Below are positions 56,389 through 64,000 of a DNA stretch of 64,000 nt, in pieces; the stretch's first letter is position 1; the number at the start of each line of letters is the position of its first letter. The stretch comes from Verrucomicrobiaceae bacterium. GTDB taxonomy: Bacteria; Pseudomonadota; Gammaproteobacteria; Pseudomonadales; CAMLJR01. Where the stretch lies: assembly GCA_028293825.1 (NCBI GenBank), contig JAQGNY010000054.1, positions 161,019-225,018 on the forward strand. Direction: 5' to 3'. The translations under genes were made by a program, and so were the position numbers. The notes under the pieces are model-generated. The model saw nothing but the letters and a program-made list of their open reading frames with translations. It ran no database searches and was not told the origin of the DNA.

Positions 56389-57612
56389 TCAATCCGCATG
56401 CCGGTCGCTAATTCCGAGCAAATACAAAATCCCGTCGAGCCCCAATGTGGAAATCGCCTGCTTGGCCGATTGCTTCACGATGGGTTTTGCACGAAACGCG
56501 ATACCCAAACCCGCGATGCTCAGCATCGGTAAATCGTTGGCGCCATCGCCGACTGCGATAACCTGCTCTAACGAGATATTTTCTTTGGCGGCGATTTCGC
56601 GCAGCAGCGCCGCTTTGCGTTGACCGTCGACAACTTCGCCGACGACATTGCCCGTTACCTTTCCATTTTGTATTTCCAGCGCATTCGCAAACACATAATC
56701 GATGCCGAGAATTTTTTGTAAATGCTCGCCGAAATAATTAAAACCGCCGGAAAGAATCGCGGTTTTGTAGCCCATTTTTTTCAGTGTGGATACCAAACGC
56801 TCGGCGCCTTCGTTTAAGCGCAGGCGTCCGGCAATTTCTTGCAGTACATTTTCGTCGAGCCCTTTCAGCAACGCGACGCGTGCGCGAAAGCTCGCGGTGA
56901 AATCCAATTCGCCGCGCATCGCGCGCTCGGTAATTTCCGCGACTTGCTCACCGACACCAGCGGCTTTCGCTAATTCGTCGATAACTTCGGCGTCGATTAG
57001 CGTTGAATCCATATCGAATGCAACGAGCCGACGATTGCGGCGGAACATCGTGTCTTCCTGATACGCGACATCGATATCCAGCTCGCTCGCCAGCACCATG
57101 CAGCGGCGGCGAAATTCGCCGTCGTTGAGCGGACCGCGCGCGGATATTTCGACGCAGGCTTTATTTTGGCGGCGATCGTTGTGTTCGGTCGCGCCGTTTA
57201 ACGGCACGCGTCCGGACAGGCGATCGATACGATCGATATTTAATGAGAATTCGGAAATGATCGCGCTGACACGCGCGATATGTTCGGCGGTAATTTTGCG
57301 CGCGAGCACGGTGATGATATGCCGCGATTTGCCTTGACCTGCCGCCCAGTGCTCGTAACTTTCCGCACTGATCGGCGTGAAACGCACCTGTAATCCCAGC
57401 TCGTGGCAGCGAAACAAAATGTCTTTCAACAGTGGCGACGATTCAGCCGACGGCGGCACTTCCACCAACATGCCGAGCGAGAGCGTGTCATGAATTACAG
57501 CCTGACCGATGTCGAGCACATTGACATCGAATTGCGCCAGTATCGACGTGACCGACGACGTCACGCCCGGCCGATCCTCACCGGCAATATTGATCAGAAA
57601 AATTTCGCGCAC
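56389..57612 (-). CDS. serB: phosphoserine phosphatase with N-terminal ACT-like domains
   Basis: A 407-residue SerB, last step of serine synthesis. The N-terminal half has ACT-like folds (IAGEDRPGVTSSVTSIL) that may sense serine; the C-terminal HAD domain has VAFDMDSTLID (Asp200, Asp202), ILSGGFNYF and GDGANDLPMLSIAGLGIAF. The ACT-fused length is usual for Pseudomonas-type SerB. It is divergent from the membrane protein gene at 57832 and convergent with the EAL gene. Confidence 0.96.
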   Translation of the reverse strand: MREIFLINIAGEDRPGVTSSVTSILAQFDVNVLDIGQAVIHDTLSLGMLVEVPPSAESSPLLKDILFRCHELGLQVRFTPISAESYEHWAAGQGKSRHIITVLARKITAEHIARVSAIISEFSLNIDRIDRLSGRVPLNGATEHNDRRQNKACVEISARGPLNDGEFRRRCMVLASELDIDVAYQEDTMFRRNRRLVAFDMDSTLIDAEVIDELAKAAGVGEQVAEITERAMRGELDFTASFRARVALLKGLDENVLQEIAGRLRLNEGAERLVSTLKKMGYKTAILSGGFNYFGEHLQKILGIDYVFANALEIQNGKVTGNVVGEVVDGQRKAALLREIAAKENISLEQVIAVGDGANDLPMLSIAGLGIAFRAKPIVKQSAKQAISTLGLDGILYLLGISDRHAD

Positions 57613-57636
57613 GCGCTCTCCAGGCTTTTGCTATTT

Positions 57637-57709
57637 ATAACAGTGACATTCACTAGGGTGACAGCCGCTACGGCCGGGTTCTACTGCCGAGTGTAGCCAC
57701 GACTGTTAT
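57637..57709. promoter_or_regulatory. serB / membrane protein divergent control region
   Basis: Within the 219-base divergent gap, ATAACAGT (57637-57644) and ACTGTTAT (57702-57709) form an 8-base inverted repeat. It may be an operator, but it could also be chance. Confidence 0.3.
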
Positions 57710-57831
57710 GAATGGTAACTTTCAAGCGCGGCTATTGTAGCTACGTCAACGCGCGCAACCAATCGTGCGTTGTGCGAACGACCGCGCTGCGTATACTAGC
57801 GCCGACATTTTTCAGGGAAAAATAACTAACA

Positions 57832-58974
57832 ATGCGCAACCTGTGGAATCGCCTGCCGCTGGCATTGAAGATGGCGTTGCCGATGGCACTGCTGAGTTTC
57901 ATCAGCGCCTTCACCATCGTCGCCGTCACCCAGTACAACCAACAGCAATTACTGCACGAGCGCACCGACAAACTCGGCGATGCATTAGCGTCGCGTCTGG
58001 CGGCGAGTGCAGCGCGGCCGTTGGTGCAAAGCGACGCGGTGAGTTTACAGGCCGCGCTCGCCGGTTTCGCCGAAGAACCCGTGGTGCAACGCGCGGTGGT
58101 TTTCAATGTGCAGGAACAATTGGTCGCCGCAGCCGGCGATGAGCTGCCCGATACGTTGGATTATTCGGCCACGATTCATTGGCAGGACAGCGTAATCGGC
58201 CGCACCGTATTGAGCCTAAAACCGATTGCCACCACCGCGCATTATCCGCAGCTTGGCGATTTGCTGATGTTGACGCTGATATTGACCGCGATCAGCGCGG
58301 GCGTCGGCGTAATGCTGGGCAATCGCGCCGAATCGCTGCTGGTTAATCTAACGCGCAGACTCAGCGGCGAGCAGGTCGACTTTAATTACGAAGGTACCGA
58401 CGCACTCGCGCGCGTGCTAGACACCCCGCCACCGCCGCTGTTAAAGCCGGAGCCAATCACGACCGATCGCGGCGAATTTATTTTGCAATTGGTGATTCCG
58501 AATGAGAGTGAAGATAGCGGCGCCCGCGCATTGCAACTCGCCACGGCGGTAACGAATGTCTACGGTGGCAAAGTCGAATTGACTCGCGCCGGCGGCATCA
58601 CCGCGCGCTTCCCGGCCACCAATGAACAGGAAGGTCCATTTCGCGCCGTGTGCTGTGCTGAGTTATTAATTCAACTCAGCGCGAATACCGATTACCGCGT
58701 TGCACTCGCGGCGCTGGCATCAAGCGATATCGGCAATGCCTGGCAAGAACAGCAATTAATCGAGCGCCTGCATCAAGCCGCAGCAACCGCGAACAGCGAT
58801 TGCCGCCTGCAAATAGACGGACAACTGCAACGCCATCCAACCATTCAGGAACGCTGCACGCTGGCCGAAACGCCAAACAATTTCTGGCAAGTGATTGCGC
58901 TACTCGCACCGTACGACACGTTGCTGGCGCGGCAGATACATACGTTGCGAGAGCAATTGCCCGGCATCGCGTAA
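57832..58974 (+). CDS. SMP/AhpA-like membrane protein divergent from serB
   Basis: A 380-residue membrane protein with an N-terminal TM (about 12-31), a periplasmic segment (DKLGDALASRLAASAARPLVQSDAVSLQAAL), a second TM (near 140-162) and a cytoplasmic domain. The N-terminal half resembles the E. coli Smp/YtjB (AhpA) family, encoded divergently from serB in many gammaproteobacteria, as here and at the Pseudomonas serB locus. The C-terminal ~200 residues are unassigned. Function is not firmly known. Confidence 0.8.
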   Translation: MRNLWNRLPLALKMALPMALLSFISAFTIVAVTQYNQQQLLHERTDKLGDALASRLAASAARPLVQSDAVSLQAALAGFAEEPVVQRAVVFNVQEQLVAAAGDELPDTLDYSATIHWQDSVIGRTVLSLKPIATTAHYPQLGDLLMLTLILTAISAGVGVMLGNRAESLLVNLTRRLSGEQVDFNYEGTDALARVLDTPPPPLLKPEPITTDRGEFILQLVIPNESEDSGARALQLATAVTNVYGGKVELTRAGGITARFPATNEQEGPFRAVCCAELLIQLSANTDYRVALAALASSDIGNAWQEQQLIERLHQAAATANSDCRLQIDGQLQRHPTIQERCTLAETPNNFWQVIALLAPYDTLLARQIHTLREQLPGIA

Positions 58975-59534
58975 TGCAAGCGGCATAATTAAAAATTGGA
59001 AAGTTGCGGCGATCTCGGCGGAGCTATAAACAGCGCGCCGACGATCAGCTTTAAGAGCCCGCGACACGCCGTTCGAAGGAGCACGGCGCCGCTGCTAAAT
59101 GTGGGCCATATCTACCGATAATAAAATACGGAGAGACGCTTTTCGGCCGTTGCGGCCATATGAAGAAATTCTTCAGATATGGCCAATGCCTGCGTTAACG
59201 CTCTTCGATATTTGTCCATATCGCTCCAAAGCAGACGAAATAGAGATTAGTAGACGGACAGAAGTGAAAACATTTACCTGTAGAAATTTGGCCTGCGGCG
59301 ATGCTACATATCTTCATTTTAAGACATCTGCGTACAGCTAAAAACAATCTCTAGCGAACGTGGGGACTAAAACTTCAAGTTTGATGGCGGCAACGGAACA
59401 ATTATACAAATACCGCCGGTCACTATTTTTAAAAACTTTCTCTTGGATTTCCGTCCTGTTGTAAGGCCTCCACCAAATGTATATCACCAGGCGGTTGAAG
59501 CATCCCTGCAAAATTTTCTGCCGATCAAATTCTT
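58975..59534. other. intergenic region with palindromes
   Basis: This 560-base stretch lies between the convergent membrane protein gene and FG-GAP gene. It holds a palindrome at 59154-59184 (GGCCATATGAAG...CTTCAGATATGGCC) plus a third GGCCATATCT arm at 59104. The AT-rich part after 59340 has no gene and includes AAGCATCCCTGCAAA at 59498. An 80-codon frame (59099-59341) lacks a ribosome site and similarity and is not called. Confidence 0.6.
59154..59184. repeat. near-perfect palindrome
   Basis: GGCCATAT arms with inner GAAGAA/TTCTTC pairing form a dyad. The left arm family also occurs at 59104-59113, so alternative hairpins are possible. Confidence 0.5.
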
Positions 59535-62189
59535 TTAGTTAATGCGCTTTGAATAGCTGCTTAGTCCACCCAATATCGTGGTAAACATATTGTTGGCGCC
59601 AGAATAAGAGTTGGCCACCAATATATCTATGATGCCATCACCATTAATGTCGCCCAGCGCAAAAGTGTTTGGCGCTCCTGACGAATCCACATTGATTGTC
59701 CCAAATCCCGTGAATTTTTTGCCACCAGCGCTGCTTTGAATGGCAACTTGTATGCCGTAGCTTGCGTGGACACAAAGATCAATGATGTGATCACCATTAA
59801 GGTCTGCCGCAACGATAGGACCATCAAAAAGATAGGGATGAATGAGCTTATCGTACAGCGTAAAGTTTCCCGAGCCGTCCTGTGTATAAATTGTCATGAA
59901 ATCGCTGGTTGCGTGGATAATGTCTAGAAGGCCATCTTGGTTGATATCGGCAATCAAGACATTTGAAAAACTAAAATTGGGCGCCGTGTCAAACAGTTGC
60001 GAGATGGTTACTGACTCATCCGCCTGTGTGAGTGCGAGCGCCGCATAGCCCGGGTTGCTGCTGACCCCAATCACCACGTCGGTTCGGCCATCGTTATTCA
60101 CGTCAGCAAAGCTGGCATGTTGAATAAAATCCGTCGTGAGCTGCTTTGTGACGGCCGGCAAAAGAGAATGTGAGGTCGATTGCTTCCAGACGATCAGCGC
60201 ATTGCCGCAAGAATGCAATGCCATGACGTCGAGCAAGCCATCGCCGTTGAAATCCCCAATTGCGAAATCTTTACTGTGATTGGATTGACAGCCCATATCA
60301 GGGAATGGATAGAACACCGGGGCACTTAACATCCCACTACCAGCTTGATAGTACACCGCCAATCCAGCACCACTAACCGCTGCAACATCCGGCAACCCAT
60401 CTCCATTGAGATCTCCAACGGCGAGAATAGACTCAGACGCTAGTGGCTGGGAGGAAATCAATGAATAGCTCCCGTCGGCGTTTGTTTTCACCACGGCCAC
60501 TCGAAAAGAATTGTTCGGATCATCAAAATATTTAATAACGAGATCGGGAGCTCCGTCGCCGGTCATGTCATGACGAATGAGCCCCAGAGCCGAAGTCGGC
60601 CCATTCACGTTGGCGTAAGTTTCGAAAGGTCCTGCGCCCACAGAGATTCGTGCGCTGCCGGAACCACCACCAGATTCCTGTGCTGAAATTGAATAAAGAC
60701 CCGCTTGCGATACCGTCACTGTGGCCAGCAATTGCGAGGGATCTAAGGTCAGGGTATAGCTATCTGAGGATAATATTGGCGAACTAGCGCCCCAATTTAC
60801 CCCGCCCTGCAAAACTCCCCTATTAACGGTGGCACTTTGTGCGTCGACCGGGAAAGCTTGATCCAGCGCAACAGGCCCGGCGACCTCAAGACCACCGTAT
60901 AGTGTTTGGGTCGCAATTGCGGCACTCGGGTTTACGCTAGCGGCCGAGATGACGACTGTCGACTCGCTTGAGTGTTTACCATCACTTACAAGTGCAGTGA
61001 AGACGTAGTCACCAACAACATCTGGCGTAAAGCTAACTATCGGGGATGTTGGCTGCTCAATACTGACCAGACTGCCGCCCGGCTTTAATGTTAATCGCCA
61101 TTGAAAACTTAGATAATCTTCATCATCATCGTGACTGAAAAGCGCATGGATTGTTGCTGGAGCGCCAACGTACGCTGTGAAATTACTACCCGTATTGGCA
61201 ATGGGGGCAGTGTCGGCTAGGGGAGGTGTAACTTCCGGTGTATCTAACAAGCTCCAAGGCACTCTCCATGCCTCATCCCACACACCATCGGAATTATTAT
61301 CAAACAGAAGAGATACGAATCCGCGTGAAAGCGTTCGAATCGCGAATGGAGCACCTGCATTTCCAACGGTAATCAAGCCACCGCCATTGGCGGATGTGTA
61401 TCCAGAAGTTTCGTTATACGACAATGTATCCAAAGGTGTGGGCGTTGCAACGTGAATCAACCCCTGATCCTTGTCATAGATGTCGCCGATAAGTGCGCTT
61501 GCAATCGTTTGGGTAAAACCGGAGCCCAGCGTCGAAAAGTCGATTCGGAAGTGATCGAGATAGAACTGACTTTGATCAGTGTTGTCGGTTAATAGCAAGT
61601 TGGCGGTGAGTTTCTCGGAATTGCTTCCTGCGCTTTCGACTGTACCTTGCATACTGACATCAGACACCGCGTCGCTGATCCGAAAGCCATTAAACTCTAC
61701 AGAACCGATGATTTCAGAATAAATGAAACCGCTAGAGGTGCCCGTTCGTTGATGAAATCGCTGAATATAGTGCCCATTAATATGGGTGCCGTCCTGGCCA
61801 TAATTCTGGAAATCAGCGGTTAAGTATCCGCTCGCATCGGCATTTACGACGGCTGTTACCGTAACCTTGCCGCCTTCATTTCCCGCGGAGTCTTGAGACG
61901 CACTAGTTGCAGCCGGGGGAGTAATCCAAAAGCTTTCAGCCGATTGAATTGCAGACCTCGCAGCAATCACGCGGCTCGCAACATCCAAAGAATTGGCTTT
62001 AGTAACTGCAATAAGGTTTCGGTTACCCGAATAAGACACAGACGGTACAGTTGGCACCGAAGACGAGCCACCGCCACCGCCACCGCCACCGCCACCGCCA
62101 CCGCCACCGCCACAAGACTGTAATAATAAAAGCGTGAATCCCGCAACGAATTTGATGAACGAGCAAAACCTAGTGCCAAAGTTCAACAT
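59535..62189 (-). CDS. FG-GAP/VCBS-repeat lipoprotein with polyglycine linker
   Basis: An 884-residue secreted lipoprotein. Lipoprotein signal ends LLLLQSC with Cys26 as lipidation site, followed at once by a run of about 15 glycines coded by alternating GGC/GGT (62067-62111). Then an unassigned beta domain, a PKD-like domain (about 335-415, SFQWRLTLKPGG...GDYVFTALVSDGKHS) and a C-terminal series of seven calcium-binding-type repeats (DMTGDGAPD, DLNGDGLPD, DFNGDGLLD, DVNNDGRTD, DINQDGLLD, DLNGDHIID, DINGDGIID), likely a beta propeller. AAGGAA precedes the ATG. Lower GC than neighbours. Probably outer-membrane or surface attached, with a role in adhesion or binding inferred only. Confidence 0.88.
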   Translation of the reverse strand: MLNFGTRFCSFIKFVAGFTLLLLQSCGGGGGGGGGGGGGGGSSSVPTVPSVSYSGNRNLIAVTKANSLDVASRVIAARSAIQSAESFWITPPAATSASQDSAGNEGGKVTVTAVVNADASGYLTADFQNYGQDGTHINGHYIQRFHQRTGTSSGFIYSEIIGSVEFNGFRISDAVSDVSMQGTVESAGSNSEKLTANLLLTDNTDQSQFYLDHFRIDFSTLGSGFTQTIASALIGDIYDKDQGLIHVATPTPLDTLSYNETSGYTSANGGGLITVGNAGAPFAIRTLSRGFVSLLFDNNSDGVWDEAWRVPWSLLDTPEVTPPLADTAPIANTGSNFTAYVGAPATIHALFSHDDDEDYLSFQWRLTLKPGGSLVSIEQPTSPIVSFTPDVVGDYVFTALVSDGKHSSESTVVISAASVNPSAAIATQTLYGGLEVAGPVALDQAFPVDAQSATVNRGVLQGGVNWGASSPILSSDSYTLTLDPSQLLATVTVSQAGLYSISAQESGGGSGSARISVGAGPFETYANVNGPTSALGLIRHDMTGDGAPDLVIKYFDDPNNSFRVAVVKTNADGSYSLISSQPLASESILAVGDLNGDGLPDVAAVSGAGLAVYYQAGSGMLSAPVFYPFPDMGCQSNHSKDFAIGDFNGDGLLDVMALHSCGNALIVWKQSTSHSLLPAVTKQLTTDFIQHASFADVNNDGRTDVVIGVSSNPGYAALALTQADESVTISQLFDTAPNFSFSNVLIADINQDGLLDIIHATSDFMTIYTQDGSGNFTLYDKLIHPYLFDGPIVAADLNGDHIIDLCVHASYGIQVAIQSSAGGKKFTGFGTINVDSSGAPNTFALGDINGDGIIDILVANSYSGANNMFTTILGGLSSYSKRIN
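62067..62111 (-). repeat. hexanucleotide polyglycine tract
   Basis: About seven and a half copies of GGCGGT code for a Gly linker right after the lipobox cysteine. Slippage by one unit changes linker length by two residues without breaking the frame. Confidence 0.9.
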
Positions 62190-62973
62190 CGAATTATTCC
62201 TTTTGTTTTTATTGGATTCCCTTCACTGCATGGATTCGATCGGGGCCCGGTCGGGCTCTTCAGTTTACGAAACCTGTACTTGAAATGGAATACGATGTAA
62301 GGCGTCGGCAGGTGCGGACAGTCTAGGTCGAGAGCGCTTAGCTCGCCGCTGGCTATGCATTGACTTAGACCACTCAAACCTTCTGCCGAGAAAGCACTCT
62401 TGACCGAAGGCTCGGAATTTTATTGTAAGCTGATGTTGGTGCTGTTCTCCGACCATAAAAAAACCATTTAGCTGTTGAGCGTTAGCTATCAGGCGATATT
62501 TTTTGCGGCTCACAAATGGCCGCTTAGGCCGAGCAAAAGACTGTCAGCACTTAAACTCGGCCAAGCCGCCTCTCGGCAATAATCCCGCGGAGAAAGGGAA
62601 ATTCAACATCGGATGCGAGACGTTCCAGCTCACCGAGGTGGCGTTGCACGATGAAAGAAATGGACGTTCCGTCAGTCATAAAGCAAATTAAGAAATCCTC
62701 TCCGGAACTCGTCAGCTCCCGTAACCGCGGATACTTGCCAAAATTTATATAAAAAATTGTATCTGGAGAATGCCGGTGAATACCGGCATTCCTATCCAAA
62801 CTTATGGAAGTGGCAATATTTGGATACCCGTATGACCCCACAGAAACAGGCCGATGAACGGCCGACATCGATATCGCGAGCGCACTAATAAAAAAGCCCC
62901 ACCTTTTAGGACAGGGCTTTGTGTTGCTTGCAGGGCTAACCGCTTAAGTAACGACCTTTCTGTTACAGAGAAT
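62190..62973. other. intergenic region, low gene content
   Basis: This 784-base gap between FG-GAP and PEP-CTERM genes carries the FG-GAP promoter and the PEP-CTERM terminator (62888-62920). Open frames at 62551-62868 and 62265-62513 (both minus) have no recognisable domain or ribosome site; they are not called. A G+C-rich short dyad lies at 62247-62262. Confidence 0.55.
62888..62920 (-). terminator. intrinsic terminator after PEP-CTERM gene
   Basis: On the minus strand AAAGCCC pairs with GGGCTTT, with added TCC/GGT pairing, followed by TTTTTATT. It lies about 55 bases after the PEP-CTERM gene. Confidence 0.8.
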
Positions 62974-63483
62974 TTATTTGCGAGCGCGACGGCGGGCGAA
63001 CCCCAATCCTAGTACGCCTGCAGCCAACAGCGCGATTGAGCTGGGCTCGGGCACTTTGGCGGGCGGTGCGACGGAAATCGAACCGGTGTAGCTGGAGAAA
63101 ATATCTGTAACGCCGGCGATCGAATAGTAAAAATTGTAAAACGCGGGCGTAGGCGTAGCAAAATTTCCGGCTAGCCAGAAATCATTGGTGCCCCACGCTA
63201 TTCCGTTAACACCGCTCAACGTGTCGCCGATGAGCCAACCACCCGTCGTACCCACTTCATTGGTCTTAAAGGTATACGAGCCAATTGTTAAATCAACGCC
63301 TGTCACTGTGCTGCCGTCCAGCGTGAAGCTGCCGGAAAGGGACTTATTTGGCACGAGGTTTCCAACAGACGAACTAAAATTGTTGGCGGTAAAATCGTAG
63401 GTAATCGGTATTGCATGAGCAACTTCGGTTGAGCCGACAATCAGGGCTGTCAGCATGCTCATCTTGAGCAACGATTTATACAT
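62974..63483 (-). CDS. PEP-CTERM sorting-signal protein
   Basis: A 169-residue exported protein. It has an N-terminal signal peptide (MYKSLLKMSMLTALIVG...AHA), a beta-rich middle (DFTANNFSSSVGNLV...GSFTLDGSTVTGVDLTIGS) and a C-terminal PEP-CTERM tail: VPEPSSIALLAAGVLGLGFARRRARK, i.e. the PEP motif, a transmembrane helix and an Arg cluster, recognised by exosortase. Start: ATG at 63483 with GGAG eight bases upstream (within GGAGAAGAAGAA); an in-frame start at 63534 is rejected. Such proteins are usually released with or into exopolysaccharide. No exosortase gene is in the window, so it must be elsewhere. Confidence 0.9.
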   Translation of the reverse strand: MYKSLLKMSMLTALIVGSTEVAHAIPITYDFTANNFSSSVGNLVPNKSLSGSFTLDGSTVTGVDLTIGSYTFKTNEVGTTGGWLIGDTLSGVNGIAWGTNDFWLAGNFATPTPAFYNFYYSIAGVTDIFSSYTGSISVAPPAKVPEPSSIALLAAGVLGLGFARRRARK

Positions 63484-64000
63484 TTCTTCTTCTCCAAGGA
63501 TCGTACGAGTCAATATCAATGACGTAGAACGCAAGAAAGGAGCCTAAGTGATATTCTATTTACTTATCAGATGGTTAGATGTTTACGGACGAGGGTATTT
63601 AAGCATCCCTGTAAACCAACCCGACACTTACGAATACCCAATAGTGATTGATCGGGCAATGCTCGATAGCGCGAGTTCGATATAAATAAAGTACACATCG
63701 CGCTCCCAATAACCAAGCCAAAGGCCGCCAGCGGACTCGTCAAAACCAAGCGCGATTGACCTCGCCTTTTCAGTATCAACGTCGATAAATCTCGCTCAAC
63801 CCCGCCCTCGCGACACCCACGCTCGACCCACCAACCCAGAAAGCCGCATTTCGCTGCAGCCAAATCCCACTTTTAAGCTCGCCCTACCTACTTCAAAACA
63901 ACGATGCCGAGTCTTTTTGCTCCGATGGTCTCTCTTTTTAGGGGTATGACCCATCCGAGAGCTCCGACGTCGGAGCTTTTTTGGAGGATGGCGAAGCTTT
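63484..64000. other. right-end non-coding region
   Basis: No convincing gene. A minus frame (63567-63863) has no recognised domain or ribosome site. Notable are AAGCATCCCTGTAAA at 63601-63615, a near repeat of 59498-59512, and a structured leader with terminator at 63920-63982. Confidence 0.55.
63920..63982 (+). ncRNA. possible structured leader or small RNA with intrinsic terminator
   Basis: CTCCGATGG (63920-63928) pairs with CCATCCGAG (63951-63959) with one mismatch, GGG-TATGA-CCC lies in its loop, and immediately after comes the perfect palindrome AGCTCCGACGTCGGAGCT (63960-63977) with T6. The last hairpin is a strong terminator. The two CTCCGA segments could compete for pairing, as in an attenuator. 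No known riboswitch class is recognised. Confidence 0.45.

Noticed and set aside
59099..59341. 80-codon plus-strand frame
   Set aside because: No ribosome site, no domain, overlaps palindromes.
62551..62868. 105-codon minus-strand frame between FG-GAP and PEP-CTERM genes
   Set aside because: Looks somewhat protein-like but has no ribosome site, no recognised domain and no conserved context; not enough support.
63567..63863. 98-codon minus-strand frame at the right end
   Set aside because: Arg/Cys/Gly-rich, no domain or ribosome site; overlaps the boundary 15-mer.

Overview
The window reads as a chromosomal segment of a gammaproteobacterium. The main evidence is gene order. Running leftwards, orn / queG-nnrD-tsaE-amiB-mutL-miaA-hfq-hflX-hflK-hflC-(DUF2065)-hisZ-purA matches the Pseudomonas-type order. 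So do the flanking rsgA, an HDOD protein, a RhdA-type sulfurtransferase, psd, a PilZ-like protein, a FimX-like protein, and serB with its divergent membrane partner. xseB-ispA-dxs with ribA close by is also a pseudomonad-type block. Base composition looks mid-50s %GC by eye and drops in the last 4-5 kb. No tRNA, rRNA, CRISPR array or transposase was recognised.

Layout. 1-1.8 kb: end of a GGDEF/EAL c-di-GMP protein. 1.9-7.2 kb: a catabolic cluster with Rieske ring-hydroxylating oxygenase alpha and beta subunits and an HsaA-like flavin monooxygenase on the minus strand, facing a MaoC hydratase and a short-chain dehydrogenase. A perfect FNR/ANR-type box lies in the divergent control region. 7.3-12.9 kb: small genes (cytochrome c, DUF2177, DUF2062, acyltransferase 3, ParA-like ATPase, YjgR-type ATPase). 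13-22 kb: a complete chemotaxis operon on the minus strand (MCP, cheY, STAS, cheA, MCP, cheW, cheR, cheD, cheB). 22.3-37 kb: the purA-to-mutL-to-orn housekeeping block. 37-45.7 kb: rsgA, HDOD protein, rhdA, psd, PilZ-like protein, FimX-like protein. 45.8-49.3 kb: HNH endonuclease and a BtuFCD/FecBCD-type metal-chelate ABC importer. 49.4-53.5 kb: isoprenoid precursor genes and ribA. 53.6-59 kb: LapC/YejM-like sulfatase-fold membrane protein, a frameshifted EAL gene, serB and its divergent membrane partner. 59-64 kb: a lower-GC accessory stretch with a large FG-GAP lipoprotein and a PEP-CTERM protein.

Functional threads. Signalling by c-di-GMP recurs: a GGDEF/EAL protein, a degenerate FimX-like protein, a PilZ-like protein, a broken EAL gene, and a CheA with two tandem helical motifs resembling the MshEN c-di-GMP-binding fold. 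The chemotaxis operon has every core component plus CheD and a STAS protein. The housekeeping block links tRNA modification, mismatch repair, wall hydrolysis, RNA chaperoning and membrane protease control.

The most unusual structural signal is a set of short degenerate tandem repeats, 16-18 bp per unit, at gene ends and junctions. There are three 18-bp copies at the fimX-like stop codon that duplicate the stop itself, six at the btuF/btuC junction, four at the btuC/btuD junction, two of 16 bp just before btuF, and two of 17 bp upstream of the YjgR gene. Their recurrence in one window suggests a local or genome-wide duplication habit. A possible structured leader ending in an intrinsic terminator lies at the extreme right end.
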